Assembly: GCA_015501055.1 (NCBI GenBank)
Contig: JADNYV010000745.1
Coordinates: 1 to 16,615, forward strand
Direction of reading: 5' to 3'
Length of the DNA stretch: 16,615 nt
Source of the DNA: Mucidula mucida
Taxonomy: Eukaryota > Basidiomycota > Agaricomycetes > Agaricales > Physalacriaceae
The stretch's first letter is position 1. Every line of letters starts with the position of its first letter. A program made the position numbers and the translations under genes. This document shows, piece after piece, positions 11,542-16,615 of this stretch. The notes under the pieces are model-generated. The model saw nothing but the letters and a program-made list of their open reading frames with translations, was not told the origin of the DNA and did not search any database.

Positions 11542-11923
11542 ACCAGGCGCGAGATGATGATGGATGAAAAAAGCAATCACCTTCGGTCCGAGAAACCGGA
11601 GGGGCGGCTCTGCAGGTTCGGTCGTCGGTTCGATTCCCTGATTCGTCCCTTTTTCGAGATTTGGTGCCGTGATAGCAGGAACGCTGGGTCTACTGCTTGG
11701 AGAGGCCCGTAAGAAACATAGACAGACGCTGCGGGAAGACAAAACAAAACATCACATATGGCAGAAATAGCTACTGATACGATAATGCAGATGATAGAGT
11801 ATGCTGAACGTAGTATAGGTTGTACGGTGGATATAGCGATGTAGCGAAAAAAGAGATATGTATCATGCTGGAAAATCACCTCGTAAACCCCCAAAAAAAC
11901 TGAGAATCAACTAAGAACCGCGA
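11542..11923. other. UTP20 promoter region and 3' end of the zinc-finger gene (382 bp)
   Basis: The spacer holds the upstream region of UTP20 and the 3' untranslated region of the zinc-finger gene, both on the minus strand. No coding region is supported. On the plus strand there is a tRNA B-box-like motif (11627-11637) followed by a T5 run (11650-11654), and a box C/D-like pair of motifs (11554-11560 and 11638-11641); both are discussed as findings and neither is firm enough to call an RNA gene. Confidence 0.5.
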
Positions 11924-13098
11924 TCATGTTGAATGGAAAATGTTGATGTGTTGTTTGAGGTTGTCTTTCCTACTGAATGACTTTGCACATCCAGGGAACG
12001 TACATTCATGCGCTTCACAATCAATGAGAATCCGACAAAACAACACAAAGACAGAGGCTTACGTTTTTCGGAAAGATGCAGACTCTTGATATGTCGCTTT
12101 AGATGCTCACCACGTACGAAGCACTTGCCACAACCCTCGAACGTACAAACATACCGCCGCTTATTTTTATTGGACGACCCGGTTTTCTTGATCCCATAAG
12201 GAATAGACGGTAGAGTCGTCACCTGCGCCTCATTTCCTTCGACAGCGCCAAACTCTTGTGTGACCGGAACTTTCCTTCCACGGCTTTTCTTCCCATCTTG
12301 AGCAACAAACTTATAATGGCTGTCCTCTGAAACACGAGCGCGCTTTCTAGGTCTGGAACGTCTAGAGCGCCCAGGGCTAGGAATGTACAATGAATCGGAG
12401 TCGTCGGAGTAGGATTCATCATCGTTGTAAGAAGATGCGTAAGCGCTGCCGCTTTCAGGCGAGGACACATTGGCGGCATCAAAGGATTCCGGACTCGGAC
12501 GGGGCGATGAAGGAGCGGAAAGAGCATTGGACGGACGTTTACGCTTCTCGGACAAGCTTGCACTGTAGAATTTCTGTTCCGTATTGACATAAAGGTCATA
12601 GTGATGCGGCGAAGACTGCTGAGCGGATCTATAGAGGGCCGCAACGGTTGGCGAGTTCGCAGAGGAAGACCGGGAAGACGTCAGATCTGAAACATTGACG
12701 AACAGCTCGGCGTCGTTGGAGGTGTTCCAGTCATTGACCGAAGGTTCTAATTTGAAGGGCGGAGGGCTGTGGATATTACGTTTCGATTCTGTAGGGTGTT
12801 CGGAGAGGAATGGAGAATTGGCAGAGAGGAACGGCGAGTTGGTCGAACTACCTGCAAAAGGGCTGCGATTCGCGTATGGACTCGCGTAAGGGCTGCCAGC
12901 CTGCGCCTGTTCCCTGGAATGGCGCTCTCCGTGCAAACGTGTCCGCGGAAGGGCTGGGGCGGGATCAAAATTGAGGATGTGCGAGGCGTAGGATGGAAGG
13001 CCAGGTATATTCGCGTTGCGATGATTGCTAGTAGAGGACCACGATAATGGCGACTTAGGAGAAGTTGAAGGTATCGCAGAGAAAAAATGGGCGTCCAT
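11924..13098 (-). CDS. C2H2 zinc-finger transcription factor with C-terminal Msn2/4-like finger pair
   Basis: Two exons (13098-12063 and 12012-11924) joined over a 50-nt GTAAGC...GAAG intron encode 374 residues. Splicing is needed to complete finger two; reading through the intron destroys it. Finger one uses Cys318, Cys323, His336 and His341; finger two uses Cys349, Cys354, His367 and His372. They are joined by a TGEKP-type linker (LSEKPHE), and the protein ends two residues after the last His. The helix residues (RGEHLKR and RKDNLKQ) match yeast Msn2/Msn4 at the base-reading positions. A basic stretch RSRRSRPRKRARV (244-256) is a probable nuclear localisation signal. The long N-terminal part is Ser/Pro-rich and disordered with about 13 SP dipeptides. 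It should be a nuclear DNA-binding regulator. The targets are unknown and orthology to Msn2/4 is not established, as C-terminal finger pairs are common in fungi. Confidence 0.85.
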
Positions 13099-13301
13099 GG
13101 TGGCCGTAGGAAAACGAGAAAGTGAATCTCACCCTTCTTTTGAAGACTTTGTCGCGATCACTAGTTTATTTCCGGCAGGTTCCAGAGGGCTGTACAAGAC
13201 AAGACGCTGTTCTACAGAAGCTTTCACGATCAGCTCAGCCCAGACGGCGCTGATCAATAGCCATCTGCAGCCAGAGCAACAGCTGGAAACCGAGGCGATA
13301 T

Positions 13302-13309
13302 TATTTAAA
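13302..13309 (-). promoter_or_regulatory. Possible TATA-like element of the zinc-finger gene
   Basis: TTTAAATA read on the minus strand lies about 205 bp upstream of the zinc-finger ATG, within the 246-bp gap that separates it from the membrane-protein stop. This is a weak motif match. The long leader it would imply is plausible for a fungal regulator but unproven. Confidence 0.2.
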
Positions 13310-13344
13310 GGACAGACATTCCAGTAAAAAGTGCAACACATGTC

Positions 13345-13818
13345 TCAATTCCAAGCCAGCCTCGCCTTCCTACTCTTGTGTGAATTCTTCGGCTTCTCGT
13401 CATTTCCTCGTATCAGCGTATTTAGAGCTATACTGTGTCCAATGACGGGGGTGAGTTTGGGATTCGAGGGAGCAACCTTGGTGCACAAGGGTGGGTGATA
13501 TGGTTCGTAGAATGGAATGTGATTGTCGTCAAGCATAAAGGCGCGTTTTGGCGGCTGGATCAAAGTTTCTTGACTATAGCGCATGCACTGTTTCGTTTCC
13601 AAAGGTAAAGGCGGGTTGCCGCGTTGGGGAGTATCATAGCATGTTGACAGGAAATAGCAGAGGACGGCGGCAATGATGACGATGATAGCGATAAGTGCGA
13701 GGTACGTCCATGCGGATAGATGAGCGAGCGAAGGATGCTCTGAATCTGCTACGTGGGGCATCTGAGGTGCCATGAGCAGATAAAGTGCTTGACTGTGATG
13801 GCGATGAACAAGACCCAT
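13345..13818 (-). CDS. Small single-pass membrane protein of unknown function
   Basis: An intronless frame gives 157 residues from the ATG at 13818; an alternative ATG at 13773 gives 142 and keeps everything important. I do not recognise a family. A strongly hydrophobic segment (about residues 37-59, with LALIAIIVIIAAVLCYFL) forms one membrane span without a preceding cleavable signal shape. After it comes a Pro/Tyr-rich tail containing short PP motifs and a basic, Lys/Arg-rich C-terminus. This resembles small type I/III plasma- or endomembrane proteins with a cytosolic tail; the orientation is a guess. It is flanked by the zinc-finger gene (246 bp downstream) and the reductase (135 bp upstream). 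A short TTAGGG repeat sits about 25 bp before the longer start. It may be an orphan gene. Confidence 0.5.
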   Translation of the reverse strand: MGLVHRHHSQALYLLMAPQMPHVADSEHPSLAHLSAWTYLALIAIIVIIAAVLCYFLSTCYDTPQRGNPPLPLETKQCMRYSQETLIQPPKRAFMLDDNHIPFYEPYHPPLCTKVAPSNPKLTPVIGHSIALNTLIRGNDEKPKNSHKSRKARLAWN

Positions 13819-13843
13819 CTCACACTTCACACGGTACCTTGAA

Positions 13844-13857
13844 TTAGGGTTAGGGTT
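13844..13857 (+). repeat. Interstitial telomere-type repeat (TTAGGG)2TT
   Basis: Two perfect TTAGGG units plus TT lie in the 135-bp gap between the membrane-protein start (13818) and the reductase stop (13954). TTAGGG is the usual telomere unit in filamentous fungi, and the same sequence serves as a Tbf1-type promoter site in some yeasts. Here it lies 26-39 bp upstream of the longer ATG of the minus-strand membrane-protein gene. Confidence 0.75.
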
Positions 13858-13953
13858 CTATTTACGTTGCTCAAGTCACACCGTTTACACACACACGATC
13901 CTCATCAATGACAAGACAGGCTGCACATGGATTTCCTCTTCGAAGTACAAGCA

Positions 13954-15027
13954 CTACAAACCGAGATCTTCGCGTGTGTTCAAAAGGCGTCCTACCACAT
14001 GAAAACTAAGATCAGAAGAGGTGACAAACTAGTGAGACTTACCCTCCATCCCACCGGTCACCATCAGGCATTCGCCTGATATGTGTCCGGACACCTTCGT
14101 TGATGAGAGGATTACGATTTGGGTTGCAACATCGTAAGGAACAGCAACTTTCTTGAGAGGGTACCTGTTACTCGCCTTCAGTGATAATGTAATTAGGAGG
14201 CAGAAAGCAACCTACGTGGCGAGCGCTTGGTATAGAATATTCGTATCCTTGAGGCTCTCCTCAGCCATGGGAGTTTTAACCCAACCAGGCGCAACACAAT
14301 TTACGCGCCCCCAAGGAGCGATTTTCACAATCTCGTTCTTGAGACTCAACGTAAACCCATACATCAACGCTTCCAAAAAGTATTAGTAATGACTTCTCTC
14401 AAGTAATCAACACTTACCGCTCTTGGTCGCAGCATATTCGGCGTGAAATGCCTCGCCGTATTTCCCAGCAGAAGAACCGACAATGACGATAGATGCTTTC
14501 GCCTTCTCCGAATCAGTTGCGCGTTCCAGGTACCGCAAATACTCTCGGGCAACAAGGAATGATGAAGTGACGTTGGCGTCAAATGTATTCTTCCATCGGT
14601 CAAGAGACATGTGTTGCAGAGGCGCGCGCTCCGCTATGTATATCGCGTGATTCAAAATCAACACTTGGACTGTGCCGAATGTCAACGTCGCTTCGCTGAA
14701 CAACTTGGCAACAGCATCTTCTTGGACGAGGTCGGCTTGGGCTAACAGGACGCGTTCCTTGCCCCATTTATCCAAAACGGGCTTCAAAGGAGCTGCCTTC
14801 GAATTGTAGTGTGCCGTGACGCGCGCGCCTTGTTCTGAACATAACTAGCTTGAGCGATATATCCGATGTCGCTTGATCAGAGTAATCTCGCCTAAGAAAA
14901 GGGAAGCGGTCTCTAGACCTATTCCACCACTGGCGCCTGAACAGACGAATCATCAGTCCGCAAAAAGAATATGGGGTTAGTCGTTACCAGTAACCAAAAC
15001 GTGAACGTCTTTCAAGTTCAAGTCCAT
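13954..15027 (-). CDS. Short-chain dehydrogenase/reductase (SDR), NAD(P)-dependent, six exons
   Basis: Exons are 15027-14988, 14936-14892, 14834-14418, 14369-14216, 14164-14043 and 13991-13954; they join in frame to 271 residues. An in-frame TGA just upstream fixes the start. It is a classical SDR Rossmann enzyme: cofactor motif TGASGGIG (13-20), a conserved-type ADL with Asp63, NHA (90-92) in place of the usual NNAG, catalytic Ser149 or Ser150 in GSSAG, and Tyr162/Lys166 in YAATK. The later VAPGWVKTPM segment matches the SDR PG motif, and the tail keeps the expected SGECLMVTGGM. It should reduce a carbonyl or oxidise an alcohol with NAD(P)H; it resembles 3-oxoacyl-ACP-reductase-like SDRs, but the substrate cannot be told. 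No targeting signal is seen, so it is likely cytosolic. Intron two begins with GC, not GT. Confidence 0.9.
14835..14891 (-). other. GC-AG intron in the SDR gene
   Basis: This 57-nt intron starts GCGAGATT after an exon ending in TTAG, and ends TTCAG. No GT lies in the flanking 3' end of exon two that could serve instead. Splicing here creates LFLEQGARVTAHYNS, the expected second beta-strand region of an SDR, so the position is well supported by the protein. Confidence 0.75.
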
Positions 15028-15219
15028 GATAGTTCAAAAAGAAGGATAGGTCTGACTCGTTTACCTTTATCATCGTTGACTTGCCGTCGGCCGGCAATTA
15101 AGCAGACAGCATCTCACATTCAGAACATATACACTACATCTACTTTTCAATATACCTGTGAGTACATCAGTACAAGGACGCCTCATATGCGGTAAGGGAG
15201 CTCACATGAAAATACAAGA

Positions 15220-16615
15220 TCAACTCTGCTCTGCGATGACCGTCTTTTTGCGCTCTGCTTTTGGCTTGTTCTCGCCCGCCCTGGTATGCTTCCGCCTGCG
15301 TTCCTCCTTGACCCTCTCCGCCTCAAGCATGGTGCGTTTGAGCTTGGACGCCGTATATACAGGTTTAGGCAGATGCCGAGTCCTAACCAAACGTTAGAGT
15401 CAACCACAGAGATCAAAACGACAACGAACCGTGCAACTTTCCCGACCTCTTTATCGTCCTTCCATCGTTCCACAAGTTTGGCGCGATATTCAATCGCCGC
15501 GCGCTCTCTCGCATTGACCACACCCAGCTTTTCAGACGCACTCGATTTCCATACGCGAACGTTGCCATCATCTGACCCAGACACGACAAATCGCGCATCA
15601 TTTGTGAACACCGTGGAGGAAACTCGTCCCATCCGGCTTGCCGTGGAAGACTCCTTCTCCCGTTCCCTTATCCTTCTTCCATATTTCGCCACCGTCCTAT
15701 CCCATCCCACCACTGACAAACTCGAGACCTGTAGGACTCCATTCGCAACTCCATGACTGCTGCTACGTGGGCTTTATAGATCTGTGTCGGGGGTGGACAT
15801 ATTGCCGGATATCAAAGGTTATAAAGATTGTGGTCTTCGGGATGCTAGTAAGAGTGTTGTTGGATGTGTAGGACACCACGAAAGCGCGTTCGAGGTGAAT
15901 TGCATGATTACTCGTCGTTCGGCTTTGCCCGTTCGGATGTCGTATAATGTAAAATGTCCTGTCTGTGCCAATACTAGCCAGGACACTCGCTTCACTCTGA
16001 TTGAAGCGGACAGATTTATGTTTCAGTGGATGTAGGAAAGGTGAGATTGGATATCGGGGATGTTCTGTTTTTATGGATTAGTCTGCATTGCAAAAGAAAC
16101 GGAAGGCCCTCACTTTGTCTCGTCCAGATTTGTATCAAGTCTGATGCAGTAGCAAAGAGCGGTTCGTAGCGGGTGTGATCTATAGGCTTGTATACAGTTG
16201 AGAAGGGACAAGACACAGCTATAGATACAAAACTCACTTGAACGCGCTCTTTCCCGGGAAAACAAGGGCAGCTCGTCTGTAAGACATGTAAGTAGACTGG
16301 GATTTAGTGCTCTTGGCACGTACTGATTGTGATTCAATATCCCACAACTTGACATTCCTATCGACACCACAGCTCAGGATTCTCGACTCCCCGGAAAAGC
16401 AGAGACCAGAGACCTTTCCCTTGTGGGCCTGTGGTAGGCGGAGTATATGCGTTCGTAAAGAGAGATTGTGTACTATGATGCCTTTCTAAAAGTTCAGCGA
16501 AAAACCTGCGAGGCAAGCGTTGGTATACGTACCTCCATCCCAGCTGCCGCTTCCAACTGTAATGAGATCGTGCGGCTTCCTCGCCAAAACCTCTACGGCA
16601 TCTGTATGACCCTCC
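15220..16615 (-). CDS. sof1: Sof1/DCAF13-like WD40 protein, SSU processome (partial at right edge, frame-broken)
   Basis: Sof1 binds U3 snoRNA-associated particles and is needed for 18S rRNA processing in the nucleolus; the human homologue is DCAF13. Visible exons are beyond 16615 to 16533, 16481-16324, 16276-16238, 16186-16114, 16064-15430 and 15382-15220. Recognisable parts in order: GHTDAVEVLARKP, HKGKVSGLCFSG...NVKLWDIES, RYEPLFATASDLIQIW, SVRFNQSEASVLASIGTDR, LYDIRTGKAERRVIMQFTSN, SPTGLEFVSGG, SGSDDGNVRVWK, and the Sof1-specific tail (NARERAAIEYRAKLVERWK, then RHLPKPVY, and ERVKEERRRKHTRAGE). The 47-nt intron at 15383-15429 links the last two tail parts. The N-terminus lies outside the window. 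About ten one-base frame breaks occur between 15635 and 16125, while the conserved residues around them persist, so the gene is probably intact in the organism and the sequence faulty. A recent pseudogene is the alternative. Confidence 0.85.

Noticed and set aside
11576..11649. tRNA gene on the plus strand near the B-box-like motif
   Set aside because: No A box, no acceptor-stem partner for the 3' strand, and only two of five T-stem pairs form.
16238..16276. A frame break in sof1 suggested by an alternative reading VFPGKSAF
   Set aside because: The phase-correct reading of this 39-nt exon (CFPGKERVQ, then PIDHTRYEPLFATAS) aligns without a shift, so no indel is needed there.

Overview
The window looks like nuclear DNA of a filamentous basidiomycete fungus, most likely a mushroom-forming agaricomycete. 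This is inferred from gene structure and protein families, not from a database search. Genes are dense and heavily interrupted by very short introns (about 41-60 nt, GT-AG with GTRNGT-like donors and CTRAY-like branch sites just before the acceptor). There is no bacterial operon logic, no CRISPR array and no mobile-element signature.

Layout. The 3' end of an unrecognised plus-strand gene occupies positions 3-884. All other genes are on the minus strand. From right to left they are: a partial sof1/DCAF13-like WD40 gene (15220 to beyond 16615); a short-chain dehydrogenase/reductase (13954-15027, six exons); a small single-pass membrane protein (13345-13818); a C2H2 zinc-finger regulator whose two fingers resemble yeast Msn2/Msn4 (11924-13098, two exons); the very large UTP20 gene (3504-11541); and a secreted alpha/beta hydrolase with a GHSAG nucleophile elbow and a GPI-anchor-like tail (1216-2883, nine exons). 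I rebuilt the exon chains of the hydrolase, reductase and zinc-finger gene by hand; each closes in frame from ATG to stop.

Functional themes. UTP20 and Sof1 are both U3 snoRNP / small-subunit processome proteins for 18S rRNA maturation, and here they lie on the same strand about 3.7 kb apart. The other genes have no evident link to them or to each other.

Sequence quality. The 3' two thirds of UTP20 (3504-8896), the hydrolase and the reductase read cleanly. The 5' third of UTP20 (about 8947-11056) and the central part of sof1 (about 15635-16125) are peppered with one-base frame breaks. The protein between the breaks stays well conserved. This points to error-rich sequence patches more than to decayed genes, and any automatic annotation of these two genes will be wrong there.

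I did not find a convincing novel system. The observations most worth a second look are the patchy indels, a GC-AG intron in the reductase, a 19-nt micro-exon in the hydrolase, a short interstitial TTAGGG repeat just upstream of the membrane-protein gene, the Msn2/4-like DNA-reading residues of the zinc-finger protein, and a weak box C/D-like arrangement just upstream of UTP20.
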